Below are positions 48,726-58,410 of a DNA stretch of 64,000 bases, one piece after another; the stretch's first letter is position 1, and every line of letters begins with the position of its first letter. Under the pieces are notes generated by a model. That model searched no databases. It was not told the origin of the DNA and was given only the letters and a program-made list of their open reading frames with translations. The stretch spans positions 1-64,000 of the forward strand of contig JAGDVP010000028.1 of assembly GCA_023255735.1 (NCBI GenBank), in the 5' to 3' direction. The DNA is from Halothiobacillus sp. GTDB lineage: Bacteria > Pseudomonadota > Gammaproteobacteria > Halothiobacillales > Halothiobacillaceae. Position numbers and translations under genes: made by a program.

Positions 48726-49646
48726 TCAAAAGTTGTAGCCGACTTTTAAACGAACCTCATTGCGTTCGTGATCGGCCAAATGCAAATCGGTGCGGTTATT
48801 AAAGCCCACTTGCTCGCTGGAACCCGCCCATTGTTTTGCCCATGTGAGCGTAAACCACCAATTCTTCGCGCCGTAATGAATGCTCGGGCCGGCAAAAAAA
48901 TCCCAGTGATCAAATTCCCAGCCGCCACTACCTGGCTCGTCCGGGTTTGCCGCCGCATTTAGCACCTCCATATCAACCCAACCTTCCGCACCAATCGACC
49001 AATTCGGCGCAAATCGATACGAAACCCCAGAGCGCAACCGAGGGGCAATTGCGCTCTCTGTTGCACCACTGGCATTGTCTTTGGCCGTTTCGGCCTCAAG
49101 TTCAAGGTTGGTTAGCCATTGCAACTGGCCATCCATAAATGGTTTTTGCAAAATGAGCTTGGTTTCAAGCTCCCAGCCCCGAATGCCTGCACCGGTAATA
49201 CCATCAACCGTGTCGTAGGTCAGCTCGCCATATAAAGCCACGCCTAAATCGTCTTTATAAGGCGAGAGCAGCATTTTTTTCATTTCAACTGAAAAGCCGC
49301 TGAGTTTGGTTTGCTTCAATGCCCCTTCAATTTCACCCGGAACCGGGCTGCCGCTGTAATTGTGCGAATAGCCATTCAGATAAAACGAGGCCGATAAATC
49401 GTTGGTCAGACCGCGCTCGTATTCCAGCCGGAAGTAATCCGCCTTGTAGCTGCCTTGCCGCTTGCCCAAATGTAAGGTATTCCATAAATACAGCTCATTG
49501 CCGCCTTGGGGCGTGGTTTCGGCGCCCACGGTGTAGCCAAGCAAATTTTCATCGGCTTTTGCCGGCGTAATCATCAAAGGTGCGAAAGCACCAATAAACC
49601 CCATCGAGGTAGCCAAAAAAACAGATGCGCGCGAAAAACCCTTCAT
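48726..49646 (-). CDS. Outer-membrane beta-barrel protein of the flavin operon
   Basis: Protein of 306 residues: signal peptide (cleavage near TPAKA), then alternating amphipathic strands rich in Tyr and Trp (YFRLEYERGLT, SASFYLNGYSHNYSG, RLRSGVSYRFAPNWSIGAEG), ending in Phe (LKVGYNF), the usual outer-membrane insertion signal. No plug domain or TonB box is visible. It is the first gene of a four-gene operon with the FMN-binding protein, apbE and a membrane cytochrome-like protein, under a probable Fur box. The role is unknown; a porin or sensor of iron compounds is a guess. Confidence 0.82.
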   Translation of the reverse strand: MKGFSRASVFLATSMGFIGAFAPLMITPAKADENLLGYTVGAETTPQGGNELYLWNTLHLGKRQGSYKADYFRLEYERGLTNDLSASFYLNGYSHNYSGSPVPGEIEGALKQTKLSGFSVEMKKMLLSPYKDDLGVALYGELTYDTVDGITGAGIRGWELETKLILQKPFMDGQLQWLTNLELEAETAKDNASGATESAIAPRLRSGVSYRFAPNWSIGAEGWVDMEVLNAAANPDEPGSGGWEFDHWDFFAGPSIHYGAKNWWFTLTWAKQWAGSSEQVGFNNRTDLHLADHERNEVRLKVGYNF

Positions 49647-49675
49647 AGATAACCTCTGAGTTAATTAACACCAAC

Positions 49676-49694
49676 GAGAACCATTCGCATTATC
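49676..49694 (-). promoter_or_regulatory. Fur box
   Basis: Read on the minus strand this is GATAATGCGAATGGTTCTC, which matches the 19-base Fur consensus GATAATGATAATCATTATC at 14 positions. It lies 30 bases before the start codon of the outer-membrane gene, in the promoter zone, so iron-repressed expression of the four-gene operon is expected. Confidence 0.75.
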
Positions 49695-49965
49695 GATATA
49701 AATTGTTCTATGTCAACACCAGGGGGAAATGAAAAATGCGCGCAGGGAGGGGCGCAACGTAAGCAAATCAATACCCAAAGGGAGTTCGAAAAGAGGCATT
49801 CTGCACATGGTTTATAAACATAAACCATTGAATTTGAATAATTAAATGAATTAAACTGCGCGCGGCATACCCAAGGCTTCGCGTTAATTGACGCCTAACC
49901 CAACTCGGGTGCACTATGACGTCAATGACGCAAAGAGCGGGTGTAAGCAAGAGCCGCTGCTTTCA
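49695..49965. other. Intergenic region with a 9-bp inverted repeat
   Basis: Region between the flavin operon and pstS. It contains ATGGTTTAT and ATAAACCAT (49807-49815 and 49820-49828), a perfect inverted repeat with a four-base loop, and the octamer TGACGTCA at 49917-49924. I see no gene; these may be regulatory sites of the divergent operons. Confidence 0.45.
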
Positions 49966-50005
49966 ATGTCATAAAAACTTCATATTTTTGTCATGAAGTG
50001 TCATT
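49966..50005 (+). promoter_or_regulatory. Tandem Pho boxes upstream of pstS
   Basis: Four copies of the PhoB half-site core lie in a row: TGTCAT at 49967, CTTCAT at 49978, TGTCAT at 49989 and TGTCAT at 49999, spaced 11, 11 and 10 bases. This matches the 7-plus-4-base phasing of Pho boxes. A -10-like GACAAT follows at 50016. PhoB-dependent induction under phosphate starvation is expected. Confidence 0.85.
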
Positions 50006-50087
50006 TTTGCATTGCGACAATTCAGATCAAGCTGTGTTGAGTCGCAGCTCAGGGTTTCCCGCTCAAACTGTTTAGGAGATGTTGTCG

Positions 50088-51125
50088 ATGAAATTGAATA
50101 AGAAATTGATCGCAAGCGCGATTATTGCAGCTGCTGCTGCGTTCTCTGTTTCCGCTCAAGCTGAAGGCGTGAATAAAATTACCGGTGCCGGTTCAACTTT
50201 CGCCTACCCAATTATCTCTAAGTGGGCAACCGCCTATAACAAAGAGAAAGGCGTGGAAGTAAACTACCAATCCGTTGGCTCAGGCGCGGGCGTTAAGCAA
50301 GTAATTGCTAAAACAGTAAATTTTGGTGCCTCTGATGCGCCCATGTCGGTTGAAGACCTTGAAAAAAATGGCTTAACTCAGTGGCCATTAATTATGGGTG
50401 GCATCGTAGCCGTCGCCAACTTGCCCGACACCAAAGGTGGCGATTTGACCATTGATGGCACCGTGTTGGCTGATATCATGATGGGTAAAATCACCAAGTG
50501 GAACGATGCCGCGCTTGAAAAACTGAACCCAGGCAAAAAATTGCCCGACATGGATATCACTGTTGTGCATCGCTCAGATGCCTCAGGCACCACCGCGATT
50601 TTCACCAATTACTTATCAAAAGTTAGCCCAGAGTGGAAAGAAAAAGTCGGTGAAGGCACCACAGTTAACTGGTTGTCCAAAGGCAATTTGGGCGGCAAAG
50701 GTAACGAAGGCGTCGCCTCTTACACTGATCGCATCAAAGGTTCAATTGGTTATGTTGAATACGCGTACGCCTTGCAAAACAAAATGCCCTATATGGACAT
50801 GATTAATAGTGCTGGCAAGCGCGTTGCCCCCACCATGGAAACATTTGGCGCTGCGGCATCACACGCTGATTGGAAAGGCACCCCGGGTTTCCGCGTTGTT
50901 TTGACTAATCAGCCTGGCGACACCAGCTGGCCAATTACGGGTTCAACTTTTGCGATTGTCCACACCAATCCAGAGAAACCTGCTGATGTTAAAGCGGTGT
51001 TAGATTTCTTCAAATGGACCATGGCGAACGGCCAAGCGGCTGCCGAAGAACTGCATTACATCCCAATCCCAGCTGACGTTGCTAAAATGATTGAAGCCTC
51101 TTGGGCGGAAAAAATTAAACTGTAA
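50088..51125 (+). CDS. pstS: Phosphate ABC transporter, substrate-binding protein
   Basis: Periplasmic phosphate receptor of 345 residues. A signal peptide (KLNKKLIASAIIAAAAA, cleaved near AQA) is followed by the PstS phosphate-binding loops: GAGSTFAYP, GSGAGVKQ, GASDAPMS and RSDASGTT. I chose the ATG at 50088, with AGGAG nine bases upstream; an ATG at 50079 is too close to that site. First gene of pstSCAB, under tandem Pho boxes, with a stable hairpin after it. Confidence 0.97.
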   Translation: MKLNKKLIASAIIAAAAAFSVSAQAEGVNKITGAGSTFAYPIISKWATAYNKEKGVEVNYQSVGSGAGVKQVIAKTVNFGASDAPMSVEDLEKNGLTQWPLIMGGIVAVANLPDTKGGDLTIDGTVLADIMMGKITKWNDAALEKLNPGKKLPDMDITVVHRSDASGTTAIFTNYLSKVSPEWKEKVGEGTTVNWLSKGNLGGKGNEGVASYTDRIKGSIGYVEYAYALQNKMPYMDMINSAGKRVAPTMETFGAAASHADWKGTPGFRVVLTNQPGDTSWPITGSTFAIVHTNPEKPADVKAVLDFFKWTMANGQAAAEELHYIPIPADVAKMIEASWAEKIKL

Positions 51126-51146
51126 CATTTGCTCCAAGCAAGTATT

Positions 51147-51181
51147 AGTGAGCGGCCAAATGCTTCAATTGGCCGCTTACT
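51147..51181 (+). other. Hairpin between pstS and pstC
   Basis: AGTGAGCGGCCAA (51147-51159) pairs with TTGGCCGCTTACT (51169-51181) with a single G-U pair and a nine-base loop. No T run follows. It is likely a message-stabilising or partial-stop structure that makes pstS more abundant than the rest of the operon. Confidence 0.65.
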
Positions 51182-51272
51182 CATGTCACAATAGTGGCTT
51201 AAATTTATAGTTAATTATTTAAGTAAATCGACAATAAATCTAAGCAACTGATTTTTTGAAAGGCAATAAGTC

Positions 51273-52253
51273 ATGACGACACTCGAAAGCACCCACGCTA
51301 AAGTTGTGAAAAAAACAAAAAATTCAGGCGTGCTGGGTGACAGAATTTTCAAAGGTACGGCATTCTTCTTTGCTGCGATGGTTCTTGTCGTTCTTTTCGG
51401 CATCATGCTCCTTCTGCTCAAAGAGGCTTGGCCAACATTTGCGCATTTTGGTTTTGGTTTTTTTTACCATTCCGAATGGGATGTGGTGAACAATAAATTT
51501 GGCGCTTTGGTACCTATTGTTGGTACTTTAGTGACTTCCCTTATTGCAATAATTATCGGTGTGCCGGTTAGCTTTGGTATCGCCATATTTATTACCTTAA
51601 TGGCGCCTACTTGGATGAAACGCCCTGTTGGGATTGCCATTGAGCTTCTTGCGGCTGTGCCCTCGATTATTTACGGCATGTGGGGCTTATTTTATTTTGC
51701 CCCTTGGTTCGCGAATTCAATTCAACCTATGATGACCAGCACATTAGGCAATGCACCGATCATTGGACAATTCTTTCAAGGCCCACCCATCGGAGTCAGT
51801 ATTTTTACGGCTGGCATCGTGCTGGCTATTATGATTATTCCCTTTATCGCCTCCGTCATGCGCGATATGTTCGAAGTGGTACCCACCGCACTGAAAGAGT
51901 CCGCTTACGCAATGGGTTCAACAACGTGGGAAGTGGTTTGGAAGGTGATTCTGCCGTACACCAAGGCCGGTGTCATTGGTGGCATCATGCTGGGGTTGGG
52001 GCGTGCGTTGGGTGAAACCATGGCGGTTGCGTTTGTAGTGGGTAATTCTCTTGAGCTTAATACGGGGCTTTTTTATCCAGGTGCAACCATCGCCTCGATC
52101 ATGGCAAACGAGTTTAATGAAGCAAGTGGTTTGCACATGTCATCGTTAATTGCTTTGGCTCTGATCTTATTTATTATTACGTTCCTTGTTTTATCAATTG
52201 CAAAATGGTTCCTCTTGCGTCTTGAAAAAGCCCAAGAAGGTTCTAAAACTTAA
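51273..52253 (+). CDS. pstC: Phosphate ABC transporter, permease PstC
   Basis: Inner-membrane permease of 326 residues with about six helices after a cytoplasmic N-terminus. The ABC permease loop (EAA motif) reads ALKESAYAMGSTTWEVVWKV, followed by GGIMLGLGRALGETMAV. Works as a heterodimer with PstA, 15 bases downstream. Confidence 0.96.
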   Translation: MTTLESTHAKVVKKTKNSGVLGDRIFKGTAFFFAAMVLVVLFGIMLLLLKEAWPTFAHFGFGFFYHSEWDVVNNKFGALVPIVGTLVTSLIAIIIGVPVSFGIAIFITLMAPTWMKRPVGIAIELLAAVPSIIYGMWGLFYFAPWFANSIQPMMTSTLGNAPIIGQFFQGPPIGVSIFTAGIVLAIMIIPFIASVMRDMFEVVPTALKESAYAMGSTTWEVVWKVILPYTKAGVIGGIMLGLGRALGETMAVAFVVGNSLELNTGLFYPGATIASIMANEFNEASGLHMSSLIALALILFIITFLVLSIAKWFLLRLEKAQEGSKT

Positions 52254-52267
52254 ACTGAAGTATCGTT

Positions 52268-53107
52268 ATGTCAAAATATCAAATTAGAAAATTGGTTAAT
52301 TATTTTAATCTAATTGCCTCGTTGCTCGTGACGGCGCTTGGGTTATTTATGCTCGCGTGGATCCTTTCAGTTTTATTTAGCAAAGGATTTCAATACATCA
52401 ACTGGTCTGTATTTACCCAAATGACGCCACCACCCGGCTCAAATGGTGGTTTGCTAAATGCCATATTTGGTACGCTCGTTATTACTTTTTTTGCAGTTTT
52501 AATCGGAACGCCGATTGGCATTATGGCAGGAACCTATTTATCTGAGTTCGGAGGTAATAGCCGATTCTCATCGACGGTTCGGTTTATTAATGATGTATTG
52601 CTATCCGCCCCTTCAATTGTTGTGGGGGTATTCGTGTATACCTTAATTGTAAAGCCTCAAGGGCATTTTTCTGGCTGGGCCGGTGCAATCGCGTTTGCTA
52701 TTCTTGTTATTCCCGTTGTCGTACGAACCACGGAAGATATGTTGAAATTGGTACCGGTTCAATTAAGAGAAGCCGCCGCCGCATTGGGCGCACCCCGTTA
52801 CACAGTTACTTTAACTATTGTGTACAAAGCTGCACTCAGTGGCATGATTACCGGCGTATTACTTGCAACGGCTCGAATTATGGGTGAAACCGCTCCATTA
52901 TTGTTCACTGCATTAAATAATCAATTTTGGTCTAGCAATATGAATCAGCCGATGGCGAATATGCCAGTTGTGATTTACCAGTATGCACTGAGCCCCTATG
53001 ATGATTGGCAAAATTTAGCTTGGGCGGCGGCACTGCTAATTACTTTGAGTGTGTTGATTATGAACATTATGGCTCGCTATACGCTTAAGGGAAGCAGCTC
53101 GCGCTAA
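52268..53107 (+). CDS. pstA: Phosphate ABC transporter, permease PstA
   Basis: Second permease subunit, 279 residues, with six helices. Signs: [16 protein letters not shown], the EAA loop [16 protein letters not shown], and [17 protein letters not shown]. Separated from pstC by 14 bases and from pstB by 38 bases. Confidence 0.96.
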   Translation: MSKYQIRKLVNYFNLIASLLVTALGLFMLAWILSVLFSKGFQYINWSVFTQMTPPPGSNGGLLNAIFGTLVITFFAVLIGTPIGIMAGTYLSEFGGNSRFSSTVRFINDVLLSAPSIVVGVFVYTLIVKPQGHFSGWAGAIAFAILVIPVVVRTTEDMLKLVPVQLREAAAALGAPRYTVTLTIVYKAALSGMITGVLLATARIMGETAPLLFTALNNQFWSSNMNQPMANMPVVIYQYALSPYDDWQNLAWAAALLITLSVLIMNIMARYTLKGSSSR

Positions 53108-53145
53108 TATTTTCCGAAACTAAACTTGTAACGAAGAGAACACCG

Positions 53146-54036
53146 ATGACAACAGCAAGCACAATGACTGAAGAAACCCAACCCAACAGCCGAGCTGTTG
53201 GTCTTAAAATGTCGGGCGCGCTCAAGGAGTCGGGCGAGCGGGCGGCGCTTTTGGAGAAAATTGATTCAGTTCGTCAAATCGAAAAAGCAAAGTTAAAGAT
53301 TAATGATCTGTCATTTTATTATGGCAAATTTAAGGCGTTGCACAACGTAACCATGCAAATTCCTGATAAGCAAGTTACCGCTTTTATTGGTCCTTCAGGT
53401 TGCGGAAAATCGACATTGCTGCGTATTTTTAATCGGATGTATGATTTATATCCGGGTCAAACCACCAGCGGCGATATTATGCTGGATGACCAAAATATTC
53501 TAGGGAACAATGTGGATGTAAATTTGTTGCGTGCCAAGGTGGGTATGGTTTTTCAAAAACCGACACCCTTCCCCATGTCGATTTACGATAACGTAGCGTT
53601 CGGTATTCGGTTATATGAAAGCTTGTCGAAAGCCGATCTAGATGAGCGGGTTGAGTGGGCGCTTCAACGAGCTGCACTTTGGGGTGAAGTGAAAGATAAA
53701 CTCAATCAGTCGGGCGCTGCCTTGTCTGGTGGTCAGCAGCAACGGCTTTGCATCGCACGGGGTATTGCGGTTAAGCCTGAGGTTTTATTACTTGATGAGC
53801 CAACCTCGGCTCTGGATCCTATCTCAACAACGAAAGTTGAAGAATTGGTGCATGAGTTAAAGTCAGACTTCACCATTGCGATTGTGACGCATAACATGCA
53901 GCAAGCGGCACGGGTTTCTGATTTTACTGCGTTTATGTATTTAGGGAAATTGGTCGAATATGATCAAACCGATGTCATTTTTACTAACCCGGGCCGCAAA
54001 GAAACCGAAGATTATATTACTGGGCGCTTCGGTTAA
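53146..54036 (+). CDS. pstB: Phosphate ABC transporter, ATP-binding protein
   Basis: ATPase of 296 residues that drives the Pst importer. Walker [10 protein letters not shown] (82-90), signature LSGGQQQ (193-199) and Walker [13 protein letters not shown] (from 213) are intact. The first 45 residues are an extra hydrophilic extension before the ATPase core. It ends the operon; phoU and phoBR, often next, are absent. A strong terminator follows. Confidence 0.97.
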   Translation: MTTASTMTEETQPNSRAVGLKMSGALKESGERAALLEKIDSVRQIEKAKLKINDLSFYYGKFKALHNVTMQIPDKQVTAFIGPSGCGKSTLLRIFNRMYDLYPGQTTSGDIMLDDQNILGNNVDVNLLRAKVGMVFQKPTPFPMSIYDNVAFGIRLYESLSKADLDERVEWALQRAALWGEVKDKLNQSGAALSGGQQQRLCIARGIAVKPEVLLLDEPTSALDPISTTKVEELVHELKSDFTIAIVTHNMQQAARVSDFTAFMYLGKLVEYDQTDVIFTNPGRKETEDYITGRFG

Positions 54037-54078
54037 ACTTTAAAGAATAAATTCCCAAATATCTGTTTGATGTAATTC

Positions 54079-54105
54079 CAGTCAGCTTAACGCTGACTGT
54101 TTTTA
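54079..54105 (+). terminator. Rho-independent terminator of pstSCAB
   Basis: CAGTCAGC (54079-54086) and GCTGACTG (54092-54099) form a perfect eight-base stem with a five-base loop, followed by five T. Confidence 0.92.
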
Positions 54106-54991
54106 TTTCATATATGCGTAATTTGAGTTTTGTTTTGCAGTACGCGATCAGATTGCGCCCCTTACCGTATAGCCATCTTTAAGCTGCGACAAACGAAGAA
54201 CTTAATATTCTTTGATCGAATTATTTAAGGATCATAACCACAATTGCCTGCTATGAGATGGGTTATTAACGGCGGCCAAAATACCGAAAAGCCATAAGCC
54301 ATCCCAATGCACAAATGAGTCGCCAGTGCAGCGGGCGGAACGAGCCAGCGGTTGAATTTTGACCTGGCTACGATACGCTCTTTGCTTAATAATCCCGCCA
54401 CAATGCATCCTCAATTTACTGATTTAATGGTTTGGGCTTTTTAATAACACCCTGCGGGCGCCCTTGGCGGAATAATTTTATCAGGAAGGTTTGAATTGAT
54501 AACCACTTCAATTCAAACCGCTCAGTTCTTTTGCTTTTAACTTGATCGTCAATGCAAATATTTTGGCTTTCTAGCAGAGTGAACTGCACGATTTATCCGG
54601 CTCAAAATAAAACTAAGCGGGCTTAAATTCCCCCCCAGCAAAGCATGCATTGTACGCGCGATCATGTGAAAAATTATTCGCAGAATAAACGATTGGCTCC
54701 AAGCCGGCGCAAGTGTCCTTGGAGTAAATCGGCCTGAAATTTATACATAGGTTTGCTCGTAGCGCACAGGATTCGGGCTTTGCGGCACTTCGGGTGCTTC
54801 AAGGATAATAATCTTGTCGATTGTTTTATGCGGTTGCGCTATGCAACGCACCCCTGAATTGGTTTTTTTGGGATGCTTGCTTGTTGTTGTGAATTTTTAG
54901 CTGATTTAAGGCAACGTAACAAGATACCGGATTGAATTTTTCACCGGCACGAATAAAAACCCCCACAAGGTGAGGGCGATGGAATTTAAAT
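54106..54991. other. Long gene-free region with inverted repeats
   Basis: Nearly 900 bases without a convincing protein gene, unusual in this compact window. It contains a perfect 11-base inverted repeat GGTTTGAATTG/CAATTCAAACC (54488-54498 with 54509-54519), and smaller hairpins CTCCAAG/CTTGGAG (about 54699-54724) and a TTCG tetraloop near 54785. It ends in a strong terminator facing right. A small RNA on the plus strand is possible; I found no clear promoter for it. A decayed gene is the other option. Confidence 0.45.
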
Positions 54992-55025
54992 AACCGAAGC
55001 GTTAAGGAAAACGCTTCGGTTTTTT
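54992..55025 (+). terminator. Bidirectional terminator next to actP
   Basis: A perfect 12-base stem, AACCGAAGCGTT (54992-55003) with AACGCTTCGGTT (55010-55021) and loop AAGGAA, is followed on the plus strand by a T run to 55025. On the minus strand, the direction of actP, the tail TTATTT is weaker. It ends actP, but its better tail faces a region with no annotated plus-strand gene. Confidence 0.85.
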
Positions 55026-55030
55026 AGGGC

Positions 55031-56692
55031 TTAGTGCTTAGCTGCACCCTCGGCACCAATGCCGGTTTCTGAGCGTACATATTGTGCGTGGAAACGCGCC
55101 CGTTCTTCAGCGGCGCGCGGACTCTTATCGGTAATCGAAAAGAACCAAGCCAGCAAGAATGCAACCGGCATAGAAAAAATTGCCGGGTCTTTGTACGGTA
55201 CGATGGCGGTGGTGAAGTGGAACACATCAACCCACACGGTTTTAGACAACACAACCAAGGTAATGGCTGTGATTAAGCCGCCTAAACCGCCGGCAACTGC
55301 ACCGCGCGTGGTGAGATTTTTCCAGTAAATCGCAAGGAACAGAACCGGGAAGTTCGCTGAAGCGGCGACCGCAAAAGCCAAACCCACCATAAAGGCAATG
55401 TTTTGATTCTCAAAAGCAATGCCTAAGATAATCGCTAAAATGCCAAGAGCCAAGGTGGCGTAGCGTGAGGCGCGCATTTCGGTTTTCTCATCAACCCTGC
55501 CATGACGGAATGCGCTGGCATATAAATCATGCGATACCGCAGAAGCCCCGGCTAAGGTTAAGCCTGAAACCACGGCGAGAATGGTGGCAAATGCCACCGC
55601 CGAGATAAAGCCTAAAAACATGTTACCGCCAATGGCTTGTGAGAGATGAATCGCCGCCATGTTGTTGCCACCAATGAGCTTGTTCGCCGCATCGAGGTAG
55701 GCGGGGTTGGTGGACACCATGATGATGGCGCCAAAGCCAATGATGAAAGTCAGCACATAAAAATAGCCGATAAAGCCGGTGGCAACAAATACCGAGCGGC
55801 GGGCTTCTTTGGCATTGGTGACGGTGAAAAAACGCATCAAGATATGCGGCAAACCCGCGACACCAAACATGAGCGCCAAGCCTAATGAAATGGCCGAAAT
55901 CGGGTCATGAATCAAGCTGCCCGGCGCCATAATGGCTTCGTGTTTGGGGCTAATTTCAATCGCCTTGGTGAACATGGCGTTAAAATCAAAACCAAAGCTA
56001 TACATAACTGCCAATGCCATAAAAGTGGCGCCCGAAAGCAGCAAGATGGCCTTGATGATTTGCACCCAGGTGGTGGCGAGCATGCCGCCGAAGGTGACAT
56101 AAATAATCATCAATACGCCCACGATGACCACGGCATAGCTGTACGGCAGGCCAAACAAAACTTCAATGAGCTTACCCGCGCCCACCATTTGGGCGATGAG
56201 GTACATCAATACCACAACGAGGGATGACACCGCCGCCACCGTGCGGATGGGAATTTGTGCCAAGCGATACGAGGCCACATCGGCAAAGGTATATTTGCCG
56301 AGGTTGCGCAATTTTTCAGCGAGTAAAAACAGCATAATGGGCCAGCCGACCAAAAATCCGATGGAGTAAATCAAGCCATCGAACCCATTGCCATACACCA
56401 GCCCCGCAATACCGAGGAACGAGGCCGCCGACATGTAATCGCCCGCCAGTGCCAAGCCATTTTGAAAGCCGGTGATGTTGCCGCCTGCGGCATAAAAATC
56501 TTTCGTCGTGCGCGTGCGTTGCGCGGCCCAGTAGGTGATAAAAAGCGTGAGCGCGACAAACGCGATAAACATGGTGACGGCGGGGAGGTTGATTGATTTA
56601 GGTGCTGCATCGGCCGCAAAAGCGCCGGCTGAAAAAAACAGCCCGGTGACGAGGGCGGCAAGCCCCGCTAGGATGAGTAAGGGGTTGTTCAT
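55031..56692 (-). CDS. actP: Cation/acetate symporter ActP
   Basis: Sodium/solute symporter-family permease of 553 residues for acetate and related small acids, with an N-terminal signal-like helix and about 13 further helices. The segment [34 protein letters not shown] is the ActP entry region (in parts) and the later [16 protein letters not shown] is the family signature. The DUF485 partner gene overlaps its start by four bases. No acs gene is nearby. Confidence 0.93.
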   Translation of the reverse strand: MNNPLLILAGLAALVTGLFFSAGAFAADAAPKSINLPAVTMFIAFVALTLFITYWAAQRTRTTKDFYAAGGNITGFQNGLALAGDYMSAASFLGIAGLVYGNGFDGLIYSIGFLVGWPIMLFLLAEKLRNLGKYTFADVASYRLAQIPIRTVAAVSSLVVVLMYLIAQMVGAGKLIEVLFGLPYSYAVVIVGVLMIIYVTFGGMLATTWVQIIKAILLLSGATFMALAVMYSFGFDFNAMFTKAIEISPKHEAIMAPGSLIHDPISAISLGLALMFGVAGLPHILMRFFTVTNAKEARRSVFVATGFIGYFYVLTFIIGFGAIIMVSTNPAYLDAANKLIGGNNMAAIHLSQAIGGNMFLGFISAVAFATILAVVSGLTLAGASAVSHDLYASAFRHGRVDEKTEMRASRYATLALGILAIILGIAFENQNIAFMVGLAFAVAASANFPVLFLAIYWKNLTTRGAVAGGLGGLITAITLVVLSKTVWVDVFHFTTAIVPYKDPAIFSMPVAFLLAWFFSITDKSPRAAEERARFHAQYVRSETGIGAEGAAKH

Positions 56693-56997
56693 AGCGCCGA
56701 TTCCTTGATTTTGTCGGTCAGTTCATCAAATTGCGTATTGGCTTTATGCACATAAAGCCCGGTTAAGATGAAGGCGAAGAGCAAAAGCAGAAAACCAAGC
56801 AAAATGCCCCAAGAGATGGGCGAGCCGGCAGTAATTTTAATCGCCAGCACGGACGGGAAATAGGCGATGGCAAGAATGAAAGCGAAATAAACAACGATCA
56901 TCACGGCGGCCATCATCCAGCCGTAGCCGGTTCTTCTTCGAACAAGTTCTTTAAAATCGGGATTGTTGGCAATCCGCTCTGCGAAATCTGATTTCAT
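56689..56997 (-). CDS. yjcH: DUF485 membrane protein, YjcH-like
   Basis: Small inner-membrane protein of 102 residues with two helices (about 28-50 and 58-82). The N-terminal [22 protein letters not shown] is the DUF485 signature. It is almost always found directly before actP, and here the stop codon overlaps the actP start. Its function is unknown; a helper of ActP is likely. Confidence 0.92.
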   Translation of the reverse strand: MKSDFAERIANNPDFKELVRRRTGYGWMMAAVMIVVYFAFILAIAYFPSVLAIKITAGSPISWGILLGFLLLLFAFILTGLYVHKANTQFDELTDKIKESAL

Positions 56998-57276
56998 GGG
57001 GCTCCCCCTGCTTTATTTTTATCAAGGCCGCGCGATTATACCGATTAATGTTTGTGACAAAACCATGGCAAGATGTGCTTATTTCATAAAATGCAGTATT
57101 TTTAGCAATTAAATGCCGGTATGGCCGCTAATAAAGAGCTCATACAGCGTTAAGTCAATTTCAACCACAATTAAAATGGTGATATGTAACGCCACACCCC
57201 AACAGTTGAAAGATTCGCTGATTTGATACTCTAGCGGCGAGAGGAATGATCCGATTTTAAATTTTAAGGGGTGTTT

Positions 57277-57648
57277 ATGTCAGATTTGAATGATCCACGG
57301 GTATTTTTTGCCGCTGAACGGACGCTAATGGCATGGAATCGCACGGGGCTGACCTTGATGGCTTTCGGTTTTGTGATTGAGCGGTTTGATTTATTTGTGA
57401 ATATGTTGGCTAAATTGCCAACCTCGGCGCTGGATCGCGGCTTTTCGTTTTGGATTGGTTTGGCGTTTATTGTGTTGGGCGCCGTGTCATCGGCTATGGC
57501 CGTTGTGCAATATCGCACGGCACTTAAAACCCTGCGCCCGATTGAAATCCCGGCAGGGTATTGGGTGCAGATGGGGGCGATTAATAATGGGTTGGTCGCT
57601 TTGCTGGGCTTGGCTTTAACCGTGTATTTATTTCATAGCCATTCGTGA
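57277..57648 (+). CDS. DUF202 membrane protein
   Basis: Protein of 123 residues with three helices. The N-terminal segment DPRVFFAAERTLMAWNRTGLTLMAFGFVIERF is the DUF202 (YidH-type) signature. An AAGGGG ribosome site five bases before the ATG at 57277 decides the start. Function not established. Confidence 0.88.
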   Translation: MSDLNDPRVFFAAERTLMAWNRTGLTLMAFGFVIERFDLFVNMLAKLPTSALDRGFSFWIGLAFIVLGAVSSAMAVVQYRTALKTLRPIEIPAGYWVQMGAINNGLVALLGLALTVYLFHSHS

Positions 57649-57662
57649 TGCGCCCTTTATCC

Positions 57663-57687
57663 CCCACTTGGCTTTACAGCAAGTGGG
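57663..57687. other. Hairpin between convergent genes
   Basis: CCCACTTG (57663-57670) pairs with CAAGTGGG (57680-57687) in the short space between the DUF202 gene and the EipA-like gene, which converge. There is no T run, so stopping would depend on Rho or on the hairpin alone. Confidence 0.5.
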
Positions 57688-57706
57688 TGGCGCTACCAGT
57701 TTGTGC

Positions 57707-58345
57707 TTAGAAGGGCAGGTAGGATTGATCGCGGGTAAATTGCATGTACCCCACCGAGGCGCCTAAGCGTAAACCCACCCCGACATGAATGGGAGCCACC
57801 ACAATATCTTGTGAGCGCAGGTAGTTCATGCCCAAGCCGCCCACAAAAAACAAGGAGCCATTCACACCGGCAAAACGCTGGAAGATTAAATCGGTGCTGG
57901 GCAAGTTGTAGACAAGAATAAATACTTTGCCGGCATCGGCGCCAAAATCCCAACCAACCGATGGGCCTTGCCAGTACACGGTAGTGCGCTGGCCTGATTT
58001 GGTGACGAGCTCACCCTTACCATAACGCACACCGAGCACAATCGCGCCGCCGGCTTCTTCCCCTTTGATATAAGCGTTGGGTCGACCTTGATCGGCAAAG
58101 GCTTTATCGATGAGTTTGGCAATGTTTTCGGCTGAGCCACCGAGAAAATTAACCGCTTCGTTCGTGGTTTCAAACTCATTGTAGGTGTCGGCGCTTGATG
58201 CGGCCGTGTTTTTAACCGGTGCCGGATTACTTGCTGCCGGTGGGTTATTGGCGCAGCCAGTAAAACTCATTGCGAGCAGCGCGAGCGCGCCGCCTGTGAG
58301 GAGACGTTTTAACGCGGGTATCGGTAGGGTTGTGCGGTGCATCAT
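57707..58345 (-). CDS. EipA/DUF1134-like lipoprotein
   Basis: Protein of 212 residues with a lipobox (MSFTGC, Cys31), a low-complexity Ala/Pro/Ser linker, and a DUF1134 domain showing GRPNAYIKGEEAGGAIVLGVRYGKGEL in parts, then VGWDFGADAGKVF and GVGLRLGASVGYMQF. In Brucella the relative EipA supports envelope integrity. The presence here as an outer-membrane-type lipoprotein is unusual, as the better-known members are alphaproteobacterial. It is the last gene of a minus-strand run. Confidence 0.82.
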   Translation of the reverse strand: MMHRTTLPIPALKRLLTGGALALLAMSFTGCANNPPAASNPAPVKNTAASSADTYNEFETTNEAVNFLGGSAENIAKLIDKAFADQGRPNAYIKGEEAGGAIVLGVRYGKGELVTKSGQRTTVYWQGPSVGWDFGADAGKVFILVYNLPSTDLIFQRFAGVNGSLFFVGGLGMNYLRSQDIVVAPIHVGVGLRLGASVGYMQFTRDQSYLPF

Positions 58346-58410
58346 AAATCCTCGTTATTTAAATCGGTTGGCAGGAGCTTATCGGGTTTGGTTCTTAAAG
58401 CAAACGTGCG

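Noticed and set aside
54232-54414. A 60-codon minus-strand frame in the silent region
   Set aside because: No ribosome site, no family resemblance, and the composition looks like chance translation.
54106-55025. A CsrB/Rsm-type small RNA controlled by UvrY
   Set aside because: GGA triplets are not denser than expected by chance over the region, and I found no TGTAAG/CTTACA activator box; only the terminator loop fits. Kept as a general small-RNA possibility.
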